A stretch of 64,000 nucleotides of DNA from Agriotes lineatus (GCA_940337035.1 OW679197.1:62641903-62705902), one strand, 5' to 3'. Positions 1 through 12,900 are shown, counted from the first letter of the stretch. The notes: a model not told the origin generated them from the sequence alone. Numbers and translations: made by a program.

Positions 1-269
1 TTACCAAGACAATAAAAAAATTTCTTGGAAATTTTTTGTAGGTAGACCAACGTAACTGTGAGGGTTTGTGGCGTTACGATTTTCTTACCGAATCTGCATT
101 CGAGCATTAATTCATATCCGGAAATTATTTTCGTGCATTCCAACAACGTCCTAATTTGCCCTCGCGTCCCGCTCGGGCAAATTAATACGACGTTGTTGGA
201 CCGCACTCAAAAAAATTTCCGGAAAGAATTGATGCTCTTATGAGATTATATGTGAAAACATTGTGGCGA

Positions 270-840
270 ACTGCAATATTATTTTCATCTAGAGGTTTAA
301 TGAGTTCTGATAGGATTTCATCTGGCCCAGCCGCATTGTTGTTTTTTAGCATGTGTACAGCTTTTTAGATTTTTTATTTTATGATTAAGGGTCCTAACAG
401 GTCATCTACTGTGTTTCCTTAGTTGTTTTTTTATCCGAAAAATGATTTATAATGTATTTTTCCCAGATTAATTTACTTTCATGGTCGCGTCAACAATTTT
501 ATCTTTCGCATTTGCTATTATAGAGAAGTTCTGCTTTCAATATATTCCAGCAGTTTCTTTTTACTTGTTTGATGATTTAAGTCGTCATGCAAGGTTTGTA
601 ATCTCCTCAAATTAACGTTTCAGCTATTCATTCTTCGATATTCTGACATTCGTCCTTATTAGTCCTTGAATATTTTTTATAGACATTGCGATTTATTTTG
701 CGTTTGCATTTTCGTCGTTCATCCATTATTGTCTGTCATCCATATCCATTATGTACCCCATTTTGGTTCTAGCGGTATTCGTCATGAAATTTTGAATCTC
801 CTCCCACATACACGTAAGATTTTCCTCTTTTGTAAGTAAG
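270..840 (-). pseudogene. LINE reverse-transcriptase fragment (decayed)
   Basis: Read on the minus strand, about 370 down to 290 translates to a segment like LKNNNAAGPDEILSELIKPL. This is the 'KAAGPDEIP.ELIK' stretch near the N-terminal side of the RT domain in RTE/jockey-type LINEs. Stops and frame changes interrupt the rest. The sequence is closely similar over its whole length to 24820-25450, a second, longer copy of the same LINE family on the same strand. The copy is truncated at about position 280, where similarity ends. It has no coding potential now. Family placement within the non-LTR retrotransposons is uncertain. Confidence 0.6.
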
Positions 841-1633
841 CAGTAATGCCTATATTGTATAAAAGTCAGCTGGGGTCGCGCAGATATGTGGACTACGACC
901 CAAAAACCTTGCTATAAAGCATATAGAAGAGGTGGTGTAACCTACCAAACAATATTACATAAGTATAATATACCTAGACAAACTCTACTGAACAAAATAA
1001 AAGGAAAGCATGCAGGAATTGGTGGTGCCCCAACTTTACTTTTGGAAGCTACCGAAAGAACTCTTGTAGATTTATTAATTGCTAGTGCAGAATATGGCAG
1101 CCCACTTACTTTATTCGATTTAAGGCTAGTAGTACTTAGATCTAGAATGAATGACAATAACACAATTTAATGCAAATATGCCCGGTAAAGATTGGAGTTT
1201 AAATTTTCTGCAAAGAAACAGAGAAAAATTAGGCTCTGCCAAAATATCAATAGAACAAGAAGTGAAAAAACTAGAATAAATAACACGTTATTTTGAAAAT
1301 TTGGAAACTAATAACGAGTTTCAGCAAAAACGGCAATTTCCATAATGTTTGCAGCAACAGCAGCAGGCCAGGTTTTACCACCCCGGGTTTATAAAGTCGA
1401 AAGGTTATATGACCAATGGTGTGTGGGTGGACCACAGAAAACCCGATATAACAGAACTAAATCAAGGTGGTTTAACAGCTACTGTTTTGAAGACTGGTTC
1501 TTGAACGTTATAGTTTCCTGAGCAAAGCCCCTGGAAGGTCCCAAAGTCATAATAAGGGACAACTTATCATCCCACTTAAATATACAAGTTTTACGACTTT
1601 GTCAGAGAAACAATATAAGACTTATATTGCTAC

Positions 1634-2841
1634 TAGGGATGGGCGCGTGACGTGAAAACAGTCGTGTCACGTCGTGAACGTGACTAATATTTGAAAACCG
1701 TGACGTGAACGTGAATGAAAAATTTCCAAGGAGTGATTCACGTTTCACGTTAATTTCACGTTAAATATTTAATAACGAATAAAAATATGCATGGTGCCCC
1801 GGGTGCTGATTACATATTATTTTTAAATCAAAATTTTTATGTGTAGATGTGTAGATGAAGTTATTATTCTAATAAAAGTAATTTTTTGTTTTGTATATTC
1901 GGCTTAACACTGAAAATATTATTACGTTTTATTATTAAACCAAAAATGTATTGTGTAGATAAACCTATTTTTTAAAAAGTAATGTTTTGTTTTGTATGCT
2001 CAACTTAACACTGAAAATGTTGATTACGATTTATTTTTTAACCAATTTATTGTGTAGAAGAACTTATTATTCTAATAAAAGTAATGTTTTGTTTTGTATA
2101 CTCGGCTTAACGCTGAAAATATTATTACGTTTTATTATTAAACCAAAAATGTATTTTGTAGATGTGTAGATGAACCTATTTTTAAAAAAGTAATGTTTTG
2201 TTTTGTATGCTCAACTTAACACCGAAAATGTTAATTACCTTTTATTTTTAAACCAATTTATTGTGTACATGTGTAGATGAACTTATTATTCTAATAAAAG
2301 TAATGATTTGTTTTGTATACTCGCCTTAACGCTGAAAATGTTGATCTTTGTACGTAAAAGTACTTTTAAACCTAAGAATTAAGTGTTGCCTAGCAACATA
2401 TACCTTCTGTACTCATACCAATAAGGGAAACGTCAATTCCAATGACAGCGTTTGGTATTAAAAGTAATGTCTTTGAAGATAGCTGCAAGAAATGTATTTG
2501 CGATAAATCAGTATTTAACCCTTGTCGTCAGTTATTGTAGTCAATTTTCATTTGTTTCTTTTTATATCAACTATTCTGATTGCAACATATCACGTAAATT
2601 ATGTCACGTGCAAAACATATTTTTAGTTCTGTTTAGGGTTTTTTTCATTGGTTTTAAATTTGAACATTCTGTTCTATTTGAATTTAAATTTTGAAATAAA
2701 AGCTGCGTGTCACGTCGTGAGCGGCGTGTCACGCCGTGAACGTGAGTGAACGTGAGCATGAACGTGCGTGAACGTGAGTGTTTAAAGCAAGCGTGAAAAG
2801 TGCGTGACGTGAGCGAAAACTCACTCACGCGCCCATCTCTA
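1634..2841. mobile_element. Non-autonomous hAT-type element inside the pogo transposase
   Basis: The ends are TAGGGATGGGCGCGTGA and, on the other strand, TAGAGATGGGCGCGTGA. The element is flanked by a perfect 8-bp duplication ATTGCTAC at 1626-1633 and 2842-2849, the size expected of hAT transposases. Both subterminal regions (1645-1770 and 2700-2830) are packed with variations of GTGACGTGAACGTGA, including palindromic CACGTGA/TCACGTG cores. No transposase is encoded. Removing the element plus one duplication restores the host transposase frame. Confidence 0.9.
1865..2345. repeat. Tandem ~105-bp repeat inside the hAT element
   Basis: About five tandem copies begin near 1876, 1977, 2078, 2186 and 2297, each starting with AAAGTAATGTTTTGTTTTG. 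Two slightly different monomers alternate: one carries CTCGGCTTAACGCTG, the other CTCAACTTAACACTG. The array therefore has a dimeric higher-order period of roughly 205-210 bp. Confidence 0.8.
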
Positions 2842-3699
2842 ATTGCTACCACCTAATTCAACTCACTTAACGCAGCCACTTGAGGTGAGTTATTTTAGAC
2901 CACTAAAAATTCGTTGGCGTGCAATTCTTACGGAACATAAGCAACAAAGCACAAAAGATCAAACACTTAACAAAACAACATTTCCACAACTGTTAAACCG
3001 ACTTATGGAGAAGATTAAAATCAGCGAAACGTCAATTATCAAAAGTAGTTTCCGAGTAACAGAAATTTATCCAACAAATAGGAATACAGTCTTAAAGAGA
3101 ATGTCAAAAAAGGGCCTGGAAGAAGGAGCAACACACGGAACAATTACTCAAGTATTTCTTGAATATCTAAAGTCAACAAGACGTCCAGCCGAGTCTAACA
3201 TTAAATGTAAAATTAAAAAAAAATGATAAGCGTAGAACCTGGTGCATCCGTCAGCTACGAAGATATGTTTCAGGATAAGGAGGATAATAGTAAAGAAGAA
3301 TTAGGAAGAGAGAAAGAGAAAAATACAGAAAAAGTGGAAGATCACGATGAAGTGGAAAATAAAGATGAAGCAGTGGAAAATCAAGATGATAAGAATGAGA
3401 ACGAAGAAATTATTAAAATAAGACTTTTTGTGCTCATTGCTTTTAAAAGCAAGAAAGAAGACAAGATTATTAAACATTACGTATGTGAGATTTTAGACAT
3501 ATGAAGACAATTTTGTGGAAGTAAAATACTTGAGAAGACAAAAAAAAATGTTTTCCTATCCTGCTACTGAAGATATTTCACATATTTTGAAGAATGAAAT
3601 AGCTCTCTTCCTTCCAACTCCAAAAACCGTGTCTTCCTATAGAAAAAAAATTTTTTTTGATATTAACTTTAACAAATACCATAATGTTTAGTAAGACTT

Positions 3700-4100
3700 A
3701 TCTATTATTTTGTTACTTCTTTAAGAAAAATACATTTTCATTTGTTATCTGACCTTACGAATAAAGAAGTTTGCATTATCTGTATACGAAGTGCTGTTTT
3801 TGGTGTTCTTTTTTTAATGCACGATAGTTTTATATGTCAATGTACTCCTCTAGACTACAAACATTACATTAGCATAGGTAGAAGTTATTCACGTTGGCAA
3901 AGTAACACCAAAATAAGGGGTACTTTGACAAATCTTTTTAAAATAAAAAAAAGTATTTAAACACATTTAGTATAGTTTAAAATGTTGGAATAGATAAAAT
4001 ACACCTTAAAATTATATATATGTTTGTTTCACAAGCGAAACGGTATTGCAAAAAAAATATTTTAAAAAACCTCAAAAATTAGGCACATATTTTATTAGAA
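3700..4100. other. Intergenic, no feature recognised
   Basis: AT-rich sequence between two transposase relics. One 72-codon open frame (3742-3960) shows no recognisable motif and is probably chance or a decayed transposon tail. Confidence 0.5.
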
Positions 4101-4102
4101 TA

Positions 4103-5112
4103 TTACTTAAAGTGCAAATTAAGAGAAACAAAGATTTTCTTTAGATATGTTGAAAGTGGCCACCTTCTTGCTTTTTGTGGAACACTTCGTTGGACATTTT
4201 GAAGCATTTCTCGAGAAACTGAATTAAAAGCTCGTTGAATTAGCTTTTCGAGCTGTTCAACAGTTGTAACTGGTATATGGTACACATTTTCTTTTATGTA
4301 TGCCCAGATAAAGAAATCCAGTGGATTTAAATCTGGCGATCTGACTGGTCATGCTATTTGACACCGCGACCTATCCATCTTCTTGGGAAATGTTCATTCC
4401 ATAATGGGGTGAGACAACATCATATTGGTACCACATTTAAGCCCTTTTATCCAATGGTACATCTTCTTAAAGATCAACCAAATCATTAGTTAGAAAGAAC
4501 AAGTAGCCGTTTGCGTTGATGCTGTAGGGGAGAACAGGTGATCCTAATATCATGTGGTCTAAAATACCTGTCCAAATGTTTCCACTAAATCTGACTATAT
4601 GTTTTCTTTCCAATACAGCATGAGGATTTTCATTACACCATAAATGTAAATTATGTAAAGTAAAAACTCCATTTCTGGTAAACACGCATTCGTCTGTCCA
4701 TAGTATCTTTCTAGGGAATTGCGATTAATTTCAATTTTCTCAAGTAAAGTTTCGCAGTACAATTGACGGGCAAAATAATCTTCTGAATCGATATCAACTA
4801 ATACCTGATAAACAGGTCATATGATTCACGCCTTACATTCTTTCCATTTGGCGTGAGCCACATCCCTGGTCCTCTTCTACAAGGTTCAACACTTTAAGCC
4901 CAACTGTTCTTCTAGTTCTATTTGCACCTCTTTCGATAAGAGAAACTGTCAAACTACCTAAGGCTCCGATCTAGTCGTATAAAAACGCTTCTTACAGGAT
5001 GTCTTCTGAGAGGATATCGGTCTGCGTATAGTCTGACTGCTGCTTTACCATTCGCTCGACACTCGCCAAATAATAAAAGCATGTCAGTGTATTCGTCAAA
5101 AGAAAATTGCAT
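4103..5112 (-). pseudogene. Mariner/Tc1-type transposase relic with N-terminal DUF4817
   Basis: Starting at the ATG at 5112, the minus strand reads MQFSFDEYTDMLLLFGECR...AVRLYADRYPLRRHP, the DUF4817 helix-turn-helix found at the N-terminus of a large insect mariner-like transposase group. Further on come WTDECVFTRNGVFTLHN (about 4710-4650), HLWCNENPH, VRFSGNIWTGIL and LGSPVLPYSINANGYLFFL (4685-4470). This is the conserved first part of the DDE domain, including the first catalytic Asp in 'TDE'. The end (4285-4103) is VYHIPVTTVEQLEKLIQRAFNSV, the usual C-terminal helix. The segment with the second and third catalytic residues is mostly deleted around 4290-4460, and several stops and shifts are present. 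It is inactive. Confidence 0.8.
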
Positions 5113-6085
5113 GACTAACAAAATTAAACACGAAAAATGGAGAACACAATTTCAACAATAACAAAAGGTTAAGAACACAAGTAACGGAAAGAGGCAAACA
5201 AATAACAATAACAAGAAGAACTGTGCAAAAACTATTAATCCACGAATTATTTGAGACTTGCAATGACTAATAAGATTCAATGTGTAATGTCATTAGTGAT
5301 CACTTAAGTTTCTAAAACTACACATTTAAGATTATTTGATTAATACCTTTTCAACCAAAAAGCACTGTTGTCTAAATGTGAAATTTTCATACTGATAACA
5401 ATTGTTAAATTTTGTTTTCAAACAAAGAGAGTCAGTAATTTGAAACGTCTTTAAGGATTTTTTAGTTCTGAACTGTAATAACACAGTAATCCGTAATAGT
5501 TAGTTGTTGATCTACACAGCTAATATGTCAACTTTTCCATCTGCAAGTGGTAATCTTAAGGAGCTTTCGTTGTGAAAGTAGAGCAGATTGGACACTGGAA
5601 ATTTCGATTTTGACATTTGTGTAGTTTAGAGATCGGTGTGGTATACCTTTCCTCCATAATTAATTTACACCCCGTATATAAATTCTTTAAATCTTGGTGG
5701 AAGATTTAGAAGATGTCATTTCCAAATATGTCTTAAATGGCACATCCATACCCTCATAAAAGGTTTTGGGGCAGCTTTTATTTTGAAAACGAGTATACAT
5801 CTGAATGTCGCATCAATGAGAAGTCTGGTATGTCTTCAATCCTGACTTTGGTTAAGTGAAGTTTAAAAATATTTACGTTTCATGCAGTTACAAAAATAAT
5901 GTTTCTTTTACAAATGGTTTTATATTTTTAATTGCCCCTTAAATAAAGTATCTACCTACGTATTTAATAGATATCCAAAATATATTACCTTTAGCTTGTA
6001 TGCTCTCTCTCACTCTCTCTCTCTCTTTCTCTCATCATTACATCACGATTTATGTATTGTTGTCTATTGAGCATTTAGCATATTA
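5113..6085. other. Gene-free AT-rich stretch with a CT microsatellite
   Basis: No open frame or repeat end was recognised. A pyrimidine run of (CT)n type lies at about 6002-6034. Confidence 0.5.
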
Positions 6086-6089
6086 AACC

Positions 6090-6450
6090 GTTCTTTAATA
6101 AGGGTTGTTCATTGTAGTCGCTCTTAACTCTCTACATGGAAACTGAAGGTGGTTGATTTAATAGTGCCGTTATGATATGAAGCAATCGATTAGGGGATTT
6201 ACTTCTCCGTCTTTTACCATGTGGTTTTCCTTTAATAATAGTTTTCTCCAGGTTGTCAGTTCTTCGAGCAGTATAGCCCAAAAATTGGAGTATCTTTGTA
6301 CACACGATTTTTGAGTGGCGTTATTCTGGCTTTGTTTCATCTAAAATGGACGTATACGCTCTATGCGCAGTCAATGACAAGCGTAACATTCTACACCATC
6401 AAAGCCTTTCGAAAGCGTCTATTCTTGCTTTCTTCTTTGCATACACTTAA
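6090..6450 (-). pseudogene. LINE C-terminal fragment
   Basis: On the minus strand the sequence translates, with frame breaks, to RIDAFERL.WCRMLRLSLTAH followed by KILQFLGYTARRTDNLEKTII and KGKPHGKRRRSKSP. These match the region downstream of the RT domain in RTE/BovB-like LINEs, where 'WCWRRMLRISW' and 'GKVEGKRGRGRSP' recur. It may be the 3' part of the same family as 270-840 and 24440-25480. Only this tail survives. Confidence 0.6.
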
Positions 6451-6469
6451 GCATTATTATTTCCTACCT

Positions 6470-6622
6470 TCACAAGATTTCTTGTTCTTGTAGGATATAC
6501 TTACTATCTTGTACCGTCAAAAATCGCTTGCCTCGTTTTGCAATTAAAATCACCAAATCTTGTTTTAGTTTTGTCTTGCGAGACCAAGGCAAATCAAGAA
6601 AAAGCAAGACAAAAGGACCAAC
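6470..6622. mobile_element. Possible hAT-like relic rich in CAAGAC/TCTTG
   Basis: The stretch is enriched in CAAGA and TCTTG words and ends, on the minus strand, with TAGTGTTGGTCC. A second CAAGAC-rich element with TAGTG ends lies at 26268-26462. No target duplication was found here. Confidence 0.3.
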
Positions 6623-6759
6623 ACTAGACTTGGTAATAAGAAAATAATTGGAAGCATAAAATAGCAATATTATTATTTTCTTATTCCTGAAGAATAATTT
6701 TCACAACTTAAACACTTAATTAGTAGAATAGAAAATATGTACCTAAACTTTATAAATGT

Positions 6760-6765
6760 TTTATT
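6760..6765 (-). other. Putative poly(A) signal of the giant metallothionein gene
   Basis: AATAAA on the minus strand, about 157 bases beyond the TAA stop at 6922-6924. Confidence 0.6.
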
Positions 6766-6921
6766 TCATAGATTAGAACAATATTATTAATATAACCAGA
6801 TAATAACAATGATGTGCGTAGACAATATGAACAGTTTAGATTAGTAAAAGAATAACATTATGATAAACATAAAATTAAATTAATTTATGAATTACACCTC
6901 AAATCGTGATAACATATATTT

Positions 6922-9900
6922 TTACTTAGTACGGGTGCAGCTGCTTGCAATTTCTTTTTGTTTTGAACATTTATAAGAACAGCAATTCGCGTCACTGCAT
7001 ACACACTCTTCAGCACATTGGCAACCGTCTGCACAGCATGGAGCCTTGCATTTGCATTGACCTTCATTGCATTTGCAAGAACAACAATTAGGTGAAAAGC
7101 AAGCACAATCGCCTCCGCAGTTGCATCCATCAGCGCAGCATTGAGGCTTGCAGTTGCATTCTCCCTTGGAGCATTTACAGGAACAGCATTTGTCAGTGCA
7201 CACGCATTCATCAGCACATTTGCATTCACCAGCGCAGCAGGCACCTTTGCACTTGCATTTCTCATTGGTGCACTTGCAGGAACAGCAATTGGGGGAAGAA
7301 CAGGCGCAGTTGTCAGCGCATTTGCATCCATCAGCGCAGCATTGGGACTTGCAGTTGCATTCTCCCTTGGAGCATTTACAGGAACAGCATTTGTCAGTAC
7401 ACACGCATTCATCAGCACATTGGCATTCACCAGCGCAGCAGGCACCCTTGCACTTGCATTTCTCATTGGTACACTTGCAGGAACAGCAGTTGGAGGAAGA
7501 ACAGGCGCAGTTGTCAGCGCATTTGCATCCATCAGCGCAGCATTGGGACTTGCAGTTGCATTCTCCGTTGGCGCATTTACAGGAACAGCATTTGTCAGTG
7601 CACACGCATTCATCGGCACATTGGCATTCACCAGCGCAGCAGGCACCCTTGCACTTGCATTTCTCATTGGTACACTTGCAGGAACAGCAATTGGGGGAAG
7701 AACAGGTGCAGTTGTCAGCGCATTTGCATCCATCAGCGCAGCATTGGGACTTGCAGTTGCATTCTTCCTTGGAGCATTTACAGGAACAGCATTTGTCAGT
7801 GCACACGCATTCATCAGCACATTGGCATTCACCAGCGCAGCAGGCACCCTTGCACTTGCATTTCTCATTGGTACACTTGCAGGAACAGCAATTGGAGGAA
7901 CAACAGACGCAGTTGTCAGCGCCTTTGCATCTATCAGCGCAGCATTGAGACTTGCAGTTGCATTCTCCCTTGGAGCATTTACAGGAACAGCACTTGTCAG
8001 TGCACACGCATTCATCAGCACATTTGCATTCACCGGCGCAGCAGGCAGCTTTGCACTTGCATTTCTTATTGGTGCACTTGCAGGAACAGCAATTGGGGAA
8101 GAACAGGCACAGTTGTCAGCGCATTTGCATCCATCAGCGCAGCATTGGGACTTGCAGTTGCATTCTCCTTGGAGCATTTACAAGAACAGCATTTGTCAGT
8201 GCACACGCATTCATCAGCACATTGGCATTCACCAGCGCAGCAGGCACCCTTGCACTTGTATTTCTCATTGGTGCACTGCAGGAACAGCAATAGAGGGAAG
8301 AACAGGAGCAGTTGTCAGCGCATTTGCAGCCATCAGCGCAGCATTGGGATTTGCAGTTGCATTCTTCTTTGGAGCATTTACAGGAACAGCATTTGTCAGT
8401 ACACACGCATTCATCAGCACATTGGCATTCACCAGCGCAGCAGGCACCCTTGCACTTGCATTTCTCATTGGTACACTTGCAGGAACAGCAGTTGGGGGAA
8501 GAACAGGCGCAGTTGTCAGCGCATTTGCATCCATCAGCGCAGCATTGGGACTTGCAGTTGCATTCTTTCTTGGAGCATTTACAGGAACAGCATTTGTCAG
8601 TGCACACGCATTCATCAGCACATTGGCATTCACCAGCGCAGCAGGCACCCTTGCACTTGCATTTCTCATTGGTACACTTGCAGGAACAGCAGTTGGAGGA
8701 AGAACAGGCGCAGTTGTCAGCGCATTTGCATCCATCAGCGCAGCATTGGGACTTGCAGTTGCATTCTCCCTTGGCGCATTTACAGGAACAGCATTTGTCA
8801 GTGCACACGCATTCATCGGCACATTGGCAATCACCAGCGCAGCAGGCACCCTTGCACTTGCATTTCTCATTGGTACACTTGCAGGAACAGCAACTGGGGG
8901 AAGAACAGGTGCAGTTGTCAGCGCATTTGCATCCATCAGCGCAGCATTGGGACTTGCAGTTGCATTCTTCCTTGGAGCATTTACAGGAACAGCATTTGTC
9001 AGTGCACACGCATTCATCAGCACATTGGCATTCACCAGCGCAGCAGGCACCTTGCACTTGCATTTCTCATTGGTACACTTGCAGGAACAGCAGTTGGGGG
9101 GAAGAACAGGCGCAGTTGTCAGCGCATTTGCATCCATCAGCGCAGCATTGGGACTTGCAGTTGCATTCTCCTTGGAGCATTACAGGAACAGCATTTGTCA
9201 GTACACACGCATTCATCAGCACATTGCATTCACCAGCGCAGCAGGCACCCTTGCACTTGCATTCTCATTGGTACACTTGCAGGAACAGCAGTTGGAGAAG
9301 AACAGGCGCAGTTGTCAGCGCATTTGCATCCATCAGCGCAGCATTGGGACTTGCAGTTGCATTCTCCCTTGGCGCATTTACAGGAACAGCATTGTCAGTG
9401 CACACGCATTCATCGGCACATTGGCATTCACCAGCGCAGCAGGCACCCTTGCACTTGCATTTCTCATTGGTACACTTGCAGGAACAGCAATTGGAGGAAC
9501 AACAGACGCAGTTGTCAGCGCCTTTGCATCTATCAGCGCAGCATTGAGACTTGCAGTTGCATTCTCCCTTGGAGCATTTACAGGAACAGCACTTGTCAGT
9601 GCACACGCATTCATCAGCACATTTGCATTCACCAGCGCAGCAGGCAGCTTTGCACTTGCATTTCTTATTGGTGCACTTGCAGGAACAGCAATTGGAGGAA
9701 CAACAGACGCAGTTGTCAGCGCATTTGCATCCATCAGCGCAGCATTGGGACTTGCAGTTGCATTCTCCCTTGGAGCATTTACAAGAACAGCATTTGTCAG
9801 TGCACACGCATTCATCAGCACATTGGCATTCACCAGCGCAGCAGGCACCCTTGCACTTGTATTTCTCATTGGTGCACTTGCAGGAACAGCAATAGAGGGA

Positions 9901-12900
9901 AGAACAGGAGCAGTTGTCAGCGCATTTGCAGCCATCAGCGCAGCATTGGGACTTGCAGTTGCATTCTTCTTTGGAGCATTTACAGGAACAGCATTTGTCA
10001 GTACACACGCATTCATCAGCACATTGGCATTCACCAGCGCAGCAGGCACCCTTGCACTTGCATTTCTCATTGGTACACTTGCAGGAACAGCAGTTGGGGG
10101 AAGAACAGGCGCAGTTGTCAGCGCATTTGCATCCATCAGCGCAGCATTGGGACTTGCAGTTGCATTCTTTCTTGGAGCATTTACAGGAACAGCATTTGTC
10201 AGTGCACACGCATTCATCAGCACATTGGCATTCACCAGCGCAGCAGGCACCCTTGCACTTGCATTTCTCATTGGTACACTTGCAGGAACAGCAGTTGGGG
10301 GAAGAACAGGCGCAGTTGTCAGCGCATTTGCATCCATCAGCGCAGCATTGGGACTTGCAGTTGCATTCTTTCTTGGAGCATTTACAGGAACAGCATTTGT
10401 CAGTGCACACGCATTCATCAGCACATTGGCATTCACCAGCGCAGCAGGCACCCTTGCACTTGCATTTCTCATTGGTACACTTGCAGGAACAGCAGTTGGA
10501 GGAAGAACAGGCGCAGTTGTCAGCGCATTTGCATCCATCAGCGCAGCATTGGGACTTGCAGTTGCATTCTCCCTTGGCGCATTTACAGGAACAGCATTTG
10601 TCAGTGCACACGCATTCATCGGCACATTGGCATTCACCAGCGCAGCAGGCACCCTTGCACTTGCATTTCTCATTGGTACACTTGCAGGAACAGCAATTGG
10701 GGGAAGAACAGGTGCAGTTGTCAGCGCATTTGCATCCATCAGCGCAGCATTGGGACTTGCAGTTGCATTCTTCCTTGGAGCATTTACAGGAACAGCATTT
10801 GTCAGTGCACACGCATTCATCAGCACATTGGCATTCACCAGCGCAGCAGGCACCCTTGCACTTGCATTTCTCATTGGTACACTTGCAGGAACAGCAGTTG
10901 GGGGAAGAACAGGCGCAGTTGTCAGCGCATTTGCATCCATCAGCGCAGCATTGGGACTTGCAGTTGCATTCTCCCTTGGAGCATTTACAGGAACAGCATT
11001 TGTCAGTACACACGCATTCATCAGCACATTGGCATTCACCAGCGCAGCAGGCACCCTTGCACTTGCATTTCTCATTGGTACACTTGCAGGAACAGCAGTT
11101 GGAGGAAGAACAGGCGCAGTTGTCAGCGCATTTGCATCCATCAGCGCAGCATTGGGACTTGCAGTTGCATTCTCCCTTGGCGCATTTACAGGAACAGCAT
11201 TTGTCAGTGCACACGCATTCATCGGCACATTGGCATTCACCAGCGCAGCAGGCACCCTTGCACTTGCATTTCTCATTGGTACACTTGCAGGAACAGCAAT
11301 TGGGGGAAGAACAGGTGCAGTTGTCAGCGCATTTGCATCCATCAGCGCAGCATTGGGACTTGCAGTTGCATTCTTCCTTGGAGCATTTACAGGAACAGCA
11401 TTTGTCAGTGCACACGCATTCATCGGCACATTGGCATTCACCAGCGCAGCAGGCACCCTTGCACTTGCATTTCTCATTGGTACACTTGCAGGAACAGCAA
11501 TTGGAGGAACAACAGACGCAGTTGTCAGCGCCTTTGCATCTATCAGCGCAGCATTGAGACTTGCAGTTGCATTCTCCCTTGGAGCATTTACAGGAACAGC
11601 ACTTGTCAGTGCACACGCATTCATCAGCACATTTGCATTCACCAGCGCAGCAGGCAGCTTTGCACTTGCATTTCTTATTGGTGCACTTGCAGGAACAGCA
11701 ATTGGGGGAAGAACAGGCACAGTTGTCAGCGCATTTGCATCCATCAGCGCAGCATTGGGACTTGCAGTTGCATTCTCCCTTGGAGCATTTACAAGAACAG
11801 CATTTGTCAGTGCACACGCATTCATCAGCACATTGGCATTCACCAGCGCAGCAGGCACCCTTGCACTTGTATTTCTCATTGGTGCACTTGCAGGAACAGC
11901 AATAGAGGGAAGAACAGGAGCAGTTGTCAGCGCATTTGCAGCCATCAGCGCAGCATTGGGACTTGCAGTTGCATTCTTCTTTGGAGCATTTACAGGAACA
12001 GCATTTGTCAGTACACACGCATTCATCAGCACATTGGCATTCACCAGCGCAGCAGGCACCCTTGCACTTGCATTTCTCATTGGTACACTTGCAGGAACAG
12101 CAGTTGGGGGAAGAACAGGCGCAGTTGTCAGCGCATTTGCATCCATCAGCGCAGCATTGGGACTTGCAGTTGCATTCTTTCTTGGAGCATTTACAGGAAC
12201 AGCATTTGTCAGTGCACACGCATTCATCAGCACATTGGCATTCACCAGCGCAGCAGGCACCCTTGCACTTGCATTTCTCATTGGTACACTTGCAGGAACA
12301 GCAGTTGGGGGAAGAACAGGCGCAGTTGTCAGCGCATTTGCATCCATCAGCGCAGCATTGGGACTTGCAGTTGCATTCTTCCTTGGAGCATTTGCAGGAA
12401 CAGCATTTGTCAGTGCACACGCATTCATCAGCACAATGGCATTCACCAGCGCAGCAGGTGCCCTTGCAATTGCATTTCTCATTGATACACTTGCAGGAAC
12501 AGCAATTGGGGGAAGAACAGGCGCAGTTGTCAGCGCATTTGCATCCATCGGCGCAGCATTGGGACTTGCAGTTGCATTCTCCCTTGGAGCACTTGCAGGA
12601 ACAGCATTCGGCAGTGCACAAGCATTTTTCAGCACATTGGCATTCACCAGCGCAGCAGGTGCCCTTGCAACTGCATTTCTCATTGATACACTTGCAGGAA
12701 CAGCAATTGGGGGAAGAACAGGCGCAGTTGTCAGCGCATTTGCATCCATCGGCGCAGCATTGGGACTTGCAGTTGCATTCTCCCTTGGAGCACTTGCAGG
12801 AACAGCATTCGGCAGTGCACAAGCATTTTTCAGCACATTGGCATACATCGGCACAACAAGGAGCATTGCAGCTGCAGTTTTCCTTAGTGCATTTACAAGA

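Larger units (their letters stand above)
886..3690 (+). pseudogene. pogo/CENP-B-like DDE transposase, interrupted
   Basis: The first 95 codons (886-1170) carry a psq-type helix-turn-helix: a 'YKAYRRGGVTYQTILHKYNI' segment followed by RQTLLNKIKGKHAG. After a frameshift the sequence continues with matches to the CENPB/DDE_1 fold: LYDQWCVGGP, then KVIIRDNLSSHLN (around 1540-1590), and beyond an insertion LPPNSTHLTQPLEVSYFRPLK (from 2843), the hallmark C-terminal part of the DDE_1 domain. An acidic, Lys/Glu-rich tail follows (3223-3420). A frameshifted C-terminal module (3430-3690) contains YEDNFVEVKYLRR and EIALFLPTPKTVSS. The catalytic core between the HTH and 1380 is largely deleted. Multiple stops and frameshifts make this a dead copy. 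The reading frame joins perfectly across the element inserted at 1634-2841, so the insertion came after domestication or degeneration began. Terminal repeats of the pogo element were not identified. Confidence 0.8.

Noticed and set aside
3223..3504. Separate acidic protein gene
   Set aside because: It is in register with the pogo-like transposase tail and is best explained as its degenerate C-terminal linker.
7000..12900. CRISPR-like regular spacing
   Set aside because: The repeat is a contiguous coding tandem array with no unique spacers, in a eukaryotic genome.
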